From Egicoccus halophilus (lineage in GTDB: Bacteria; Actinomycetota; Nitriliruptoria; Nitriliruptorales; Nitriliruptoraceae), in contig NZ_CP036250.1 in assembly GCF_004300825.1 (NCBI RefSeq), forward strand, positions 3,793,001-3,857,000: a stretch of 64,000 nucleotides of DNA. Reading direction: 5' to 3'. Below the pieces are notes generated by a model. It saw only the letters and a list, made by a program, of their open reading frames with translations, did no database searches and was not told where the DNA came from. Positions 52,794 through 61,418 of this stretch are shown here, piece after piece (position 1 is the stretch's first letter; each line of letters starts with the position of its first letter). The position numbers and the translations under genes were made by a program.

Positions 52794-54088
52794 ACCTCGT
52801 CCGCTTCCTCGTCGAAGGCGACCAGCGCGTCGGGGACGAGGTCGACGAGTTCGTCGTCGGCCTCCGCCGGTGACACCCGTCGCTCCTCGGGCTCGAAGCG
52901 CAGCACGGTCTCGACGTAGCTGCGGGCCGCGTCGAACAGCCCCGCGTCGGCGCCCTTGAGCTCCGAGAGGTGGTGCCAGTGGTCGATGACCTCGTGGAAG
53001 AGCTCCGCCGGCTCGCGCTTGCCGTGCAGGTCCTCGGGAACGAGCGCCACGATGGGTTCGAACGACTGCTGCATCCACCGGTGGGCGATCAGGGACTCCG
53101 GCAGGGAGTGCCCCTCCTCGGCCTGCAGCCACGCGCCGAAGTTGTGCATGTCGTTGAGCAGGCGTCGAGCCTGGTGCTCCTGCACGTCGAGCCCCGTCAG
53201 CTGGCGCAGCAGGCGGCGGTAGCGGCCGGGCTCGAGCACCGAGGTCTTGAGCACCATCCTCGTCAGGTCGCTGCGGTGATGGTCCTGCACCAGCTCGAGC
53301 TCCTCGACGTCGTAGCCGAGCTCGTTGATGCGTCGCAGCCGGTCGGCGATGCGGTAGCGCTCGTCGTCGCTGAACAACTCGTCGCGGGTCAGCTCGGCCC
53401 ACAGCGCGTGGTAGCGCTCCTCGAGCTCCAGGCCGAGGTCGAACGGGTCGATCGCGGTCGACAGCACCCCGGCGGCCTGCAGGTCCATGAGCTCACCGCC
53501 GCACTTCTCGATGGCGAGCTCGACGTCCATGCGGCGCTGACCGGCGGACAGGTCCTGGTAGAGCTCGCCGGTCTCGGTGTCGACCACGTAGGCCGACAGG
53601 CGCCCGGCGTCGCGACGGAACAGCGTGTTGGACAGCGAGCAGTCGCCCCACAGGAAGCCCTGCAGATGGATGCGCACGAGCAGGTGCACGAGCGCGTCGA
53701 TCATCGGCTCGCGGATGCGCTGGTGCTCCTGGCGCAGGAACAGCAGGCGGTAGGGCACCGAGAACTCGAGGTGCTCGGTGATCAGTACCGCCTCGAGCGG
53801 GCTGCCGTCGAGGGCCTCCCGGCGGCTGACCACGCCCACGACGTCGACGACCGGGACCCCCTCGGCCCGGAGATGGCGCAGGAACCGCCACTCGCGGTCG
53901 GCGAACCGGCGCGGCAGTTCCTTGAGGTGGTAGAGCCGGTCGTCGTAGCGGACGGTGCGCACGACGTGCCGATGGATGCCCATGGGCATCTCGACCAGCC
54001 GTGGTGAGGTCCACTCGGCGAGCGGCTCGTTCCAGGGCAGGTCGAGGAAGTCGGGATGCCCGGTGCGGGCGGTCAACTGGAAGCGCAA
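52790..54088 (-). CDS. DUF4032 protein with kinase-like fold
   Basis: About 432 residues. The N-terminal part begins LRFQLTARTG. An AFL-type Lys in LYHLKELPRRF, a catalytic-loop-like WGDCSLSNTLF and VVDTETGELY recall lipopolysaccharide and small-molecule kinases. The C-terminal DUF4032 region is helical and acidic. The start is uncertain: the family N-terminus fits a TTG at 54088, whereas an open frame runs up to 54289 through low-complexity sequence with no good site. It is the first gene of the trio with the two GTPases, so it may phosphorylate or regulate them; that is inference. Confidence 0.75.
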   Translation of the reverse strand: MRFQLTARTGHPDFLDLPWNEPLAEWTSPRLVEMPMGIHRHVVRTVRYDDRLYHLKELPRRFADREWRFLRHLRAEGVPVVDVVGVVSRREALDGSPLEAVLITEHLEFSVPYRLLFLRQEHQRIREPMIDALVHLLVRIHLQGFLWGDCSLSNTLFRRDAGRLSAYVVDTETGELYQDLSAGQRRMDVELAIEKCGGELMDLQAAGVLSTAIDPFDLGLELEERYHALWAELTRDELFSDDERYRIADRLRRINELGYDVEELELVQDHHRSDLTRMVLKTSVLEPGRYRRLLRQLTGLDVQEHQARRLLNDMHNFGAWLQAEEGHSLPESLIAHRWMQQSFEPIVALVPEDLHGKREPAELFHEVIDHWHHLSELKGADAGLFDAARSYVETVLRFEPEERRVSPAEADDELVDLVPDALVAFDEEADEV

Positions 54089-54394
54089 CTTCGGGGACGA
54101 CCTTCCGCTGCGGCGACGTGGTGGCGCGGGGGACGTGGTGACGCGAGGAGCGTGGGGACGCGGGTGACGGGGGGACGTGTGAACGGTAGGCCGGGGAACG
54201 ACGGCGTGGAGGACGGCATGGCCGACCGGTGGTCCGGGTGTGCGACGCGGCGGGTCGAGCCCGTGACCGCGACGGCGGTCGACGCTCACGGCGTCCTGGC
54301 AGGCGTGCAGCGCGGTCGCACCCGGCGACGGCCAGCGGCGTGAGCCGCTGGCCGTGATCCGTGATGCCGGTGGGAAGACGTGGTGCCGGTGGGT
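54089..54394. other. Gene-free interval before the ABC ATPase gene
   Basis: This low-complexity stretch is rich in GACG/GGACG steps. I find no supported gene, RNA or clear terminator. It must hold the promoter of the DUF4032-GTPase operon and the end of the ATPase transcript. Confidence 0.35.
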
Positions 54395-55594
54395 CTAGCG
54401 CAGGGCGAGGCCGGTCTCGGGGTCGAAGAAGTGGAGCCGTTCGGTACGGAAACCGACGTCGATACGGGTCCCGGACTTGGGCGGGTTCCCGGGCTCGAAC
54501 CGGGCGGTGAAGGTCTGTCCACCCGCGGCGGCCTGCCGCTTGAGCTCCTCGAACGCCTCGTCGTCGTCGATCGCTTCCTTCATGTCATCGGTCACGATCG
54601 GCGGCGTGTCGGTCCGGAAGTGGACCAGCATCTCCGCCCCGAGCATCTCGACCAGCGTGACCTCCCGGTCCCGCCAGATCTGCTCGGGCGCGACCTCGTC
54701 CACCGGCGCGAAGTGCTCCGGACGCATCCCGATCGCGACCGGCCCACCATCCCGCTGCGCCGCACCCGGATACCGGTCCAACGCCGCATCGGGCACCAAC
54801 AACCGGGTCTGACCCCGATCGAGCTCGATCCAGACCCGACCGTCGGCCTTGACCAACGTGGCCTGCGCGATGTTCATCGACGGCGAACCGATGAACCCGG
54901 CCACGAACAGGTTCTTGGGCTCGTTGTACAACGTCTGGGGCGAGTCGGCCTGCTGGAGCTTGCCGCGCATCAACACCGCGACCCGGTCCCCCATCGTCAT
55001 CGCCTCGATCTGGTCGTGGGTGACATACACCGTGGTCACCCCCAACCGGTTCTGCAACGCCGCGATCTCCGCACGCATCTGCACCCGCAACTTCGCGTCC
55101 AGGTTCGACAACGGCTCGTCCATCAAGAACGCCTGCGGCGAGCGCACGATCGCCCGGCCCATCGCGACCCGCTGCCGCTGCCCACCCGAGAGCGCCTTGG
55201 GCTTGCGGTGCAGGTACTCGGTCAACCCCAGGATGTCCGCCGCGTCGTTGACCCGCCGGTCGATCTCCTCCTTGGGCGTCTTGGCCAACTTGAGCGCGAA
55301 CCCCATGTTGTCCGCGACCGACATGTGCGGATACAGCGCATAGGACTGGAACACCATCGCGATGTCGCGCTCCTTGGGCGACAGATCGTTGACGACCTGA
55401 TCACCGATGTAGAGCTTGCCGCCCGAGATCTCCTCGAGCCCCGCGACCATCCGCAACGCGGTCGACTTCCCACACCCCGACGGCCCCACCAGGATCACGA
55501 ACTCGCCGTCCTCGATCTGCAACGACAGATCGAAGATCGCCTGGGTCCCGTCCGGATACACCTTCTGGACATCCTCGAACACCACGCCCGCCAT
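54395..55594 (-). CDS. Sugar ABC transporter ATPase (UgpC/MsmK type)
   Basis: A 399-residue ATPase with Walker A GPSGCGKST, signature LSGGQRQRVAMGRA, Walker B AFLMDEPLSNLD and the switch His in VTHDQIEAM. A C-terminal regulatory OB-type domain follows, as in MalK/UgpC. The ATG follows GAGAGGAGCC. No permease is nearby, whereas the importer at 36411-39615 has no ATPase. ATPases of this class can serve several CUT1 importers, so it is the likely energiser. It is divergent from the GH13 gene. Confidence 0.88.
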   Translation of the reverse strand: MAGVVFEDVQKVYPDGTQAIFDLSLQIEDGEFVILVGPSGCGKSTALRMVAGLEEISGGKLYIGDQVVNDLSPKERDIAMVFQSYALYPHMSVADNMGFALKLAKTPKEEIDRRVNDAADILGLTEYLHRKPKALSGGQRQRVAMGRAIVRSPQAFLMDEPLSNLDAKLRVQMRAEIAALQNRLGVTTVYVTHDQIEAMTMGDRVAVLMRGKLQQADSPQTLYNEPKNLFVAGFIGSPSMNIAQATLVKADGRVWIELDRGQTRLLVPDAALDRYPGAAQRDGGPVAIGMRPEHFAPVDEVAPEQIWRDREVTLVEMLGAEMLVHFRTDTPPIVTDDMKEAIDDDEAFEELKRQAAAGGQTFTARFEPGNPPKSGTRIDVGFRTERLHFFDPETGLALR

Positions 55595-55855
55595 CTGCGG
55601 CTCCTCTCGTGTCGGCCGCCGGTGTCGAACGCGTCGAGGCAGCAACCGGGTCTCGGGACGCGGCGGGTCCCCGCCGCCACGGCGCCGACCATAGACCGCC
55701 CGGGCCCCCGACGCCGACCGTCCCGACGCCGGGCGGGGCCCGCGTCCACGCCGATAGCGTGTCGGGTGTGCGCCGGTGGACGCCGCCGGCACGCACACTC
55801 CTCCGCGGTGCCGTGGTCCCCCGGTCCGCAGATCCACTCCTCGAAGGACACATTC

Positions 55856-57514
55856 GTGAGCTGGTGGCAGGGTTCGGTCGGCTACGAGATCTACGTGCGC
55901 TCGTTCGCCGACAGCGACGGTGACGGCATGGGCGACCTGCCCGGTGTCCGCGAGCGGTTGCCGTATCTCGCCGACCTCGGGGTCGACCTGGTCTGGATCA
56001 CCCCGTTCTACCCCTCACCACAGGCCGACCACGGCTACGACGTGTCCGACTACCTCGGGGTCGAACCGACCTACGGCACCGTCGACGACGTCACCGCACT
56101 CGTCGAGCGCGCCCACGAACTCGGGCTGCGCGTCGTCGTCGACCTGGTCCCCAACCACTCCTCCAGCGAGCACCCGTGGTTCCGCGACGCCCTGCGCGGC
56201 AGGGACGCGACCCACCGCGACTTCTACGTCTGGCGCGATCCGGCACCCGACGGCGGACCGCCCAACAACTGGGTCAGCAACTTCGGCGGTCCGGCCTGGA
56301 CGCTCGACGAGGCCTCCGGTCAGTACTACATGCACCTGTTCCTGCCCGAGCAGCCGGACCTGAACTGGGCCAGCGACGAGGTGCGCGCCGCGTTCGTCGA
56401 CATCCTCGACACCTGGTTCGCCCGCGGCGTGGACGGCATCCGCATCGACGTCGCCCACTCGCTGGTCGAGGACCAGCAGTTCCGGGACAACCCGGTCATC
56501 GTCGAACTCGGCGACGACGCGACCCCCGGCGAACGGTTCAAGTCGTTCGACCACCGCTACGACCAGGACCAGGACGGCGTGCTCGACGTCTACCGCGAGT
56601 GGCACCAGGTCGCGGCCCGGCACGACGCGATGCTGCTCGGCGAGGTGTACCTGCTCGAGACCGACCGGCTGCGCCGCTACGTCGAGGGCCGTGACGGCCT
56701 GCACCTCGCCTTCGCCTTCGCCACGTTGCACGCCGCGTGGGACGCCAAGGAGATCCGGACCACGCTCGGCGAACTGGTCGACGCCGCCGGCGAGCACTTC
56801 GCCTGGCCGCTGGGCAGTCACGACGACCCCCGCGCCGCGAGCCGCTTCGGCGGGGGCGAGCGCGGCGCGAAGCGGGCACGGGCCTACCTCACGCTGCTGT
56901 GCGGCCTGCCGGGCGTGCCGTTCCTCTACCAGGGCGACGAACTGGGGCTCGACGACGGCGAACTGGCCGACGACACCGCCCAGGACCCCGTCGCGGTCCG
57001 CAACCCCGGTGCACCGGGCCGCGACCCCGTCCGAACACCGATGCTGTGGGAGCCCGGTGACGGTTTCGGGTTCACCACCGGCACCCCGTGGCTGCCGTTC
57101 GGGGACAACCGGGGGCCGCAGCACACCGTGGCGTCCCAGCAGGGTGTGCCCGGCTCACCGCTCGAACGCACCCGCGAGCTGCTACGGGTTCGCCGGTCGC
57201 TGGGGGTGCTGGCCCAGGACGCGAACTGGACCTGGCTCGACGGGGCGTCGGACGTGGTCGCCATCCGCCGCAACGACGCCGATCAGCCGAGCGACGGCGC
57301 CGACCAGCCGAGCGACGGCGCCGACCAGCCGACGGGCGGTGCCGACGTCGTCGTGGCCGTCCACGTCGGCGGCGACGACGCCGACGACGTCCGTGAGGTC
57401 CCGCTCCCCGCACCGGGCCGCCTGGTGTACGCCAGCGACGACGGCGCCCGGGTCGAGGGCGACACGCTGTTCCTGCCGGCCGACGTGGCCGCGTTCGTGG
57501 AGCTGGCACCATGA
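55856..57514 (+). CDS. GH13 alpha-glucosidase (oligo-1,6-glucosidase-like)
   Basis: A 552-residue enzyme. The barrel has DLVPNHSS, the nucleophile Asp in GIRIDVAHSL, the acid Glu in LLGEVYLL, and GSHDDPR in place of the common N-H-D. NWVSNFGGPAW is typical of alpha-glucosidases acting on short maltosides, sucrose or trehalose. The GTG at 55856 follows GAAGGA. Near residues 475-495 a (D/A)-D-Q-P-S-D-G-A repeat made of three 21-bp copies is inserted in the C-terminal beta domain. There is no signal peptide. It is coupled to a sugar kinase. Confidence 0.86.
   Translation: MSWWQGSVGYEIYVRSFADSDGDGMGDLPGVRERLPYLADLGVDLVWITPFYPSPQADHGYDVSDYLGVEPTYGTVDDVTALVERAHELGLRVVVDLVPNHSSSEHPWFRDALRGRDATHRDFYVWRDPAPDGGPPNNWVSNFGGPAWTLDEASGQYYMHLFLPEQPDLNWASDEVRAAFVDILDTWFARGVDGIRIDVAHSLVEDQQFRDNPVIVELGDDATPGERFKSFDHRYDQDQDGVLDVYREWHQVAARHDAMLLGEVYLLETDRLRRYVEGRDGLHLAFAFATLHAAWDAKEIRTTLGELVDAAGEHFAWPLGSHDDPRAASRFGGGERGAKRARAYLTLLCGLPGVPFLYQGDELGLDDGELADDTAQDPVAVRNPGAPGRDPVRTPMLWEPGDGFGFTTGTPWLPFGDNRGPQHTVASQQGVPGSPLERTRELLRVRRSLGVLAQDANWTWLDGASDVVAIRRNDADQPSDGADQPSDGADQPTGGADVVVAVHVGGDDADDVREVPLPAPGRLVYASDDGARVEGDTLFLPADVAAFVELAP
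57278..57340 (+). repeat. Three 21-bp tandem repeats inside the GH13 gene
   Basis: The unit GCCGATCAGCCGAGCGACGG plus C is repeated in frame three times, the last copy partly changed. It encodes A-D-Q-P-S-D-G units in the C-terminal domain of the glucosidase and could vary in number by slippage. Confidence 0.75.
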
Positions 57515-58458
57515 TCGTCGTCGTCGGGGAGGCCCTGGTCGACCTCGCGCCGCAGGAGCCGCGTGCCGGAGGTCTGCTGCGGCCGCTGCTCGGCGGCTCG
57601 CCGTACAACGTCGCGGTCGGGCTCGGGCGGCTGGGCACGCCGGCCGCCTTCCTCGGGGGTCTGTCGCGCGACGCCTTCGGCCGGCAGCTCGCCGACCGGC
57701 TCACGGCCGAGGGCGTGTCGCTGGAACTGGCCGGCCGAACCGACGCGCCCACCACCCTCGCCGTGGTCCACCTCGACGACGAGGGTCGGGCCAGCTACGG
57801 CTTCTACCTCGAGGGCACCAGCGCGGCCGGCCTGCGTCAGCAGGAGCTGACCGCCGTCCCCGACGGCGCCGCGGTGCACGTCTCGCTGGGCGCCGTGACC
57901 CTCGAGACCCGACCGGCCGGGCAGGCGCTGCGTCAGCTGCTCGCACGCCGACACGGTGACGCGCTGGTGAGCCTGGACCCCAACGTCCGACCGAGCGTGA
58001 TCGACGACCTGCCGGCCTACGCGCGCCTGCTCGAGCGCTCGATCGGCCACACCGGCCTGGTGAAGGTCAGCGACGAGGACCTGCAACTGCTGTACCCGGA
58101 TCTGCCCGCCGAACAGGCCGCCCGCCGCTGGGTCGCCAGCGGCCCCGGTGCGGTGGTCGTCACCCGCGGCCCCGACGGCGCCGTCGCGCTGCTCGCCTCG
58201 GGAGAGCGGGTCGAGGTGCCCGGGGAACGGGTCGAGGTGGCCGACACGGTCGGTGCCGGTGACGCCTTCACCTCCGGCCTGCTGCACGCCCTCGGGCGTC
58301 GGGGCGCGGCGTCGGCCTCGGGGGTGCGCTCACTCGACCCCACGGCGTGGGCCGAGGCGCTGCGCACCGCGGTGCGGGTGGCGGCGATCACCTGCACGCG
58401 CCAGGGCGCGGACCCGCCGCGCCGGGCCGAGCTCGGCGACGACCTCGCGGGACACTGA
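57511..58458 (+). CDS. PfkB-family sugar kinase (fructokinase-like)
   Basis: A 315-residue ribokinase-fold enzyme. GGSPYNVAVGLGRLG near residue 30 binds the sugar, and DTVGAGDAFTSGLLHAL near 247 holds the catalytic Asp and anion hole. The ATG overlaps the glucosidase stop (ATGA), so both act on the same imported sugar. Fructose from sucrose cleavage is the simplest substrate, but this is inferred. Confidence 0.83.
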   Translation: MIVVVGEALVDLAPQEPRAGGLLRPLLGGSPYNVAVGLGRLGTPAAFLGGLSRDAFGRQLADRLTAEGVSLELAGRTDAPTTLAVVHLDDEGRASYGFYLEGTSAAGLRQQELTAVPDGAAVHVSLGAVTLETRPAGQALRQLLARRHGDALVSLDPNVRPSVIDDLPAYARLLERSIGHTGLVKVSDEDLQLLYPDLPAEQAARRWVASGPGAVVVTRGPDGAVALLASGERVEVPGERVEVADTVGAGDAFTSGLLHALGRRGAASASGVRSLDPTAWAEALRTAVRVAAITCTRQGADPPRRAELGDDLAGH

Positions 58459-58503
58459 GGTCCGCCGCCCACCGGACGACCGGCGCTGGTGACCGGCTGC
58501 CGG

Positions 58504-58566
58504 GACCACTCGGCCCTGACCGCTCGTCTGACCACTCGACCCTGACCGCTCGGGCTGACCGCTCAG
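58504..58566. repeat. 26-bp tandem repeat in an intergenic gap
   Basis: The unit beginning GACCACTCGRCCCTGACCG occurs twice with one change, followed by a partial third copy that runs into the stop region of the NuoF-like gene. It lies between convergent genes. No function is apparent. Confidence 0.6.
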
Positions 58567-59966
58567 TCGCGGATCGCGGCCAGGCGCTCGTCGCGCGGGT
58601 CGGCGTCGGCGTAGGACCAGTCGCTGCGCTTGAGGTGGTAGCGCGGATGGAAGGTGACCTCGCCGGTCGCCTCGTCGATGTGGTCGACCAGCGGCACGGG
58701 CACGTCGTCGGGCGTGGGCTCGCCGCGCTCGACGGTGGCCACGAACTCCTCGACGAACGCCTGCATCGTGCTCGCGACCAACAGCTGCGAACCGACCGGC
58801 AGGTAACAGCGGTTGCCGTCGGTCACGGCGTGGCTGCGCCGCAGCAGCGTCTCGAGGTCCGCCTGGGTCGCCTCGCCCCGCTGGACCTTGGCCAGCTCGT
58901 CGTACATCGCGAGGTTGCCGAGCTTGCAGGAGTTGCACTGCCCGCACGACTCGACCGCGAGGAAGCGGATCAGCGCCGCCAGCACGTCGACGATGCTGCG
59001 CGACGAGTCGTAGACGACGAAACCGCCCGACCCCATGCCGGCACCGATGTCGCGCATCTCGTCGAAGCCGAGCGGCACGTCCAGCCGCTCCGGCGTGAGC
59101 ACCTGGGTCGACACGCCGGAGTAGATCGCCTTGATGTCGTGGGCACCGGCGATGTCGACCAGCAGCGTGCGCAGCGGGGTCCCCAGCGCCAGCTCGTAGA
59201 TCCCCGGGTTCTCGACGTCGCCGACCACGGTGAAGATCATCGTGCCGGGCGAGGACTCGGTGCCGGCCTGCCGGAACCAGTCGGCGCCGTTGGCCAGGAT
59301 CGCGGCGACGTGCGTCAGGGTCTCGACGTTGTTGACGATCGTCGGGTTGGGGACGCTGGTGGTCGCGAACAGGCCCTGCTCGTACGGGCGCACGATTCGG
59401 GGCATCGGGAGCTTGCCCTCGATGACCTCGAGCATCCCGGTCTCCTCGCCGAACAGGTAGGAGTCGGGACCGAGGACCACCTCGATGCGATCGGCACCGG
59501 GCCAGCCGGCCTGCCGGACCTCCTCGAGGGCTGCGCGCAACCGCTCGACCGGACCGACGAACTTGGCCTTCGTACCCACGTAGGCCTTGTCGGCCCCGGT
59601 GGCGTGCACCGCGATGCAGACCCCCTCGAGGAACGCGTAGGGCTGCTGCTCGAGCAGCACGCGGTCCTTGTAGGTGCCGGGCTCGCCCTCGGCCCCGTTG
59701 GCCACCAGCGTGAGACGGCCACCGGCGGAGGCGGCGGTCTCCATCACCCCGCGCCACTTGCGGGAGGTCGGGAACCCGGCTCCGCCGCGACCGCGCAGCC
59801 CGGCACGGTCGATCTCGTCGATGATGGCGTCGCTGTCGAGCTCCAACGCGCGCGCCAGCCCGGCGCCACCGCCGGCGGCGAGATGCTCGTCGAGCGAGCG
59901 CACGGGAGCGGCAGGCAACAGGCGGTCGGCGTCGTCACGCACGTCGCTTCGACTTTCGCGAGGCAT
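58563..59966 (-). CDS. Orphan NuoF-like NADH-binding flavoprotein
   Basis: A 467-residue protein of the complex I 51-kDa/FdsB/HoxF class. GRGGAGFPTSRKW is the FMN loop, NGAEGEPGTYKDR the NADH loop, then a SLBB region. ESCGQCNSCKLG with a later Cys in RCYLP would bind the N3-type 4Fe-4S cluster. The usual NuoE and NuoG partners are absent here, so it may serve a formate dehydrogenase, a hydrogenase or another NAD-linked complex coded elsewhere. Confidence 0.83.
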   Translation of the reverse strand: MPRESRSDVRDDADRLLPAAPVRSLDEHLAAGGGAGLARALELDSDAIIDEIDRAGLRGRGGAGFPTSRKWRGVMETAASAGGRLTLVANGAEGEPGTYKDRVLLEQQPYAFLEGVCIAVHATGADKAYVGTKAKFVGPVERLRAALEEVRQAGWPGADRIEVVLGPDSYLFGEETGMLEVIEGKLPMPRIVRPYEQGLFATTSVPNPTIVNNVETLTHVAAILANGADWFRQAGTESSPGTMIFTVVGDVENPGIYELALGTPLRTLLVDIAGAHDIKAIYSGVSTQVLTPERLDVPLGFDEMRDIGAGMGSGGFVVYDSSRSIVDVLAALIRFLAVESCGQCNSCKLGNLAMYDELAKVQRGEATQADLETLLRRSHAVTDGNRCYLPVGSQLLVASTMQAFVEEFVATVERGEPTPDDVPVPLVDHIDEATGEVTFHPRYHLKRSDWSYADADPRDERLAAIRD

Positions 59967-60055
59967 ACGGGGGCAGGATGCTGGTCACGGGGAGAGGTTC
60001 GCCGGGCGGCACGACGACCGCAAGTCCGGGACGACCGCCGCTCGGCCGCCCCCGG

Positions 60056-61210
60056 TCAGTACGGGTTGGCGCGCTCGGCGTGGGCGGGGTCGAGCTGGTC
60101 CTCGAGCTCGGCGGGGAACGAGATGGTCGCCGGATCGCCGTCGGAGACGTAGCGACGGTCCGGATGGTCCTCGAACACCTGCAACCAGAACGCCGAGCCG
60201 TAGTCGGGCTCCCCACCGTCCCATGACGGGGAGCTGCGGATCCGCGGCACGCCCAGCGGCTCGAAGTCGGCGTCGAAGGGCGACAGGGCCGGACCCGAAC
60301 CGACCAGCAGCACGGCCGTGTGCTCGTAGCGGTGCCCGTCGGCCTCGCCCGCGCCGGCCAGGGCGGGGTCCTGGGGCCGCACGCCGAACGGCAGCGACAA
60401 CGTGGTCGTCGGCTGTCCGGTGAGCTCCTCCACCATGCGGGAGGTCGTGGCGAGCTCCTCCTGGACCTCCTGCGCGCTGGCCTGGCCGAGGTTGCGGTGC
60501 GTGTGGGTGTGGTTGCCGATCTCGTAGCCGCGCTCGGCGAGTGCGGTCAGCAGCTGCTCACTGCCCTGGCCACCACCGAACAGCGAACTGGTGATCACGT
60601 AGAACGACGCGGCGGTCGCGTCCCAGTCGTCGTGGCGCGATCCGAACGCCTCGAGGATGCCGACCTTGGTCTCCGGGTCGACCTCGCCCTGCTCGTCCAA
60701 CGCGAACTGCTCACGGGTGGAGTCGTCGAAGGTCAGCACGACCGGGCTGGTCCCGGCCGGCAGGTCGATCGTGCCGGCGGCGACGTCGGCCATGCGGACC
60801 GGTCGGTAGCCGTGGTCGTAGAGATACTGCAGCTCGCCGCGGAACTCGTCCGCGGTCAGGTCGTAGTCGCCTCCCCCGCCCGGCAGCAGCCGGTGGTACA
60901 TCAGCACCGGGATCTGACCGAGCTCGTTCGCGCCGACCTCGGCCGGGTCCGGGAGGTCCGCTGCGGCCTCGGTCGCACCCTCGGCGTCCTCCCCGGTGGC
61001 CTCGGCGCCGTCACCCGACGCGGCACCGGCCTCCTCGGTCGCTGCGTCCTCCGGCGTGGCGGGCGCGGTGTCGGGATCGGTCACGACCGCGCCGTCACCG
61101 GGCTCGTCGGGCTGCCCGCCGCAGGCGGAGACCGCCAGCGCGAGGGCCACCGCGACGGACAGCGACGTGCGGACGGGGCGCGGACGGCCCGGTCGAGCGG
61201 AGAGCGGCAA
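60056..61210 (-). CDS. Polysaccharide deacetylase lipoprotein (NodB domain)
   Basis: About 384 residues. A lipoprotein signal ends in the lipobox AVSAC, then an Ala/Asp/Glu-rich linker of some 60 residues. The NodB domain carries PVLMYHRLLPGG, VVLTFDDS (metal Asp) and GNHTHTHRN (metal His pair). It would remove acetyl groups from cell-wall or exopolysaccharide amino sugars. The likely start is TTG 61210 after GGGGGACC: it gives a proper signal peptide, while no ATG or GTG fits. It is divergent from the next lipoprotein, suggesting common control. Confidence 0.8.
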   Translation of the reverse strand: MPLSARPGRPRPVRTSLSVAVALALAVSACGGQPDEPGDGAVVTDPDTAPATPEDAATEEAGAASGDGAEATGEDAEGATEAAADLPDPAEVGANELGQIPVLMYHRLLPGGGGDYDLTADEFRGELQYLYDHGYRPVRMADVAAGTIDLPAGTSPVVLTFDDSTREQFALDEQGEVDPETKVGILEAFGSRHDDWDATAASFYVITSSLFGGGQGSEQLLTALAERGYEIGNHTHTHRNLGQASAQEVQEELATTSRMVEELTGQPTTTLSLPFGVRPQDPALAGAGEADGHRYEHTAVLLVGSGPALSPFDADFEPLGVPRIRSSPSWDGGEPDYGSAFWLQVFEDHPDRRYVSDGDPATISFPAELEDQLDPAHAERANPY

Positions 61211-61418
61211 CGAGGTCCCCCGAGGTGTACCGGCAAGGTCGCCCGACCTTATCGGGCCGTCCGGCCGATCCTCGCTGCCGTGGCGGAGCCCCATCGGACG
61301 GGTAGTGTCGCCGCGACCGCTGGCCCCAGTGGGCGGTACGACCGGTGCCGCCAGCCCCTGGCGCCGGCGGCGCCGGCGGGGCTGCTCGCCGGCCGGACGG
61401 ACGACCCACGGGGGCGGC

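Noticed and set aside
54380-55855. Upstream extension of the GH13 frame across the ABC ATPase gene
   Set aside because: It overlaps a fully conserved ATPase on the other strand. The GTG at 55856 has a Shine-Dalgarno site and gives the normal GH13 N-terminus.
60996-61418. Upstream extension of the DUF4015 frame
   Set aside because: It would bury the lipoprotein signal peptide and overlaps the divergent deacetylase. The ATG at 61419 starts the signal directly.
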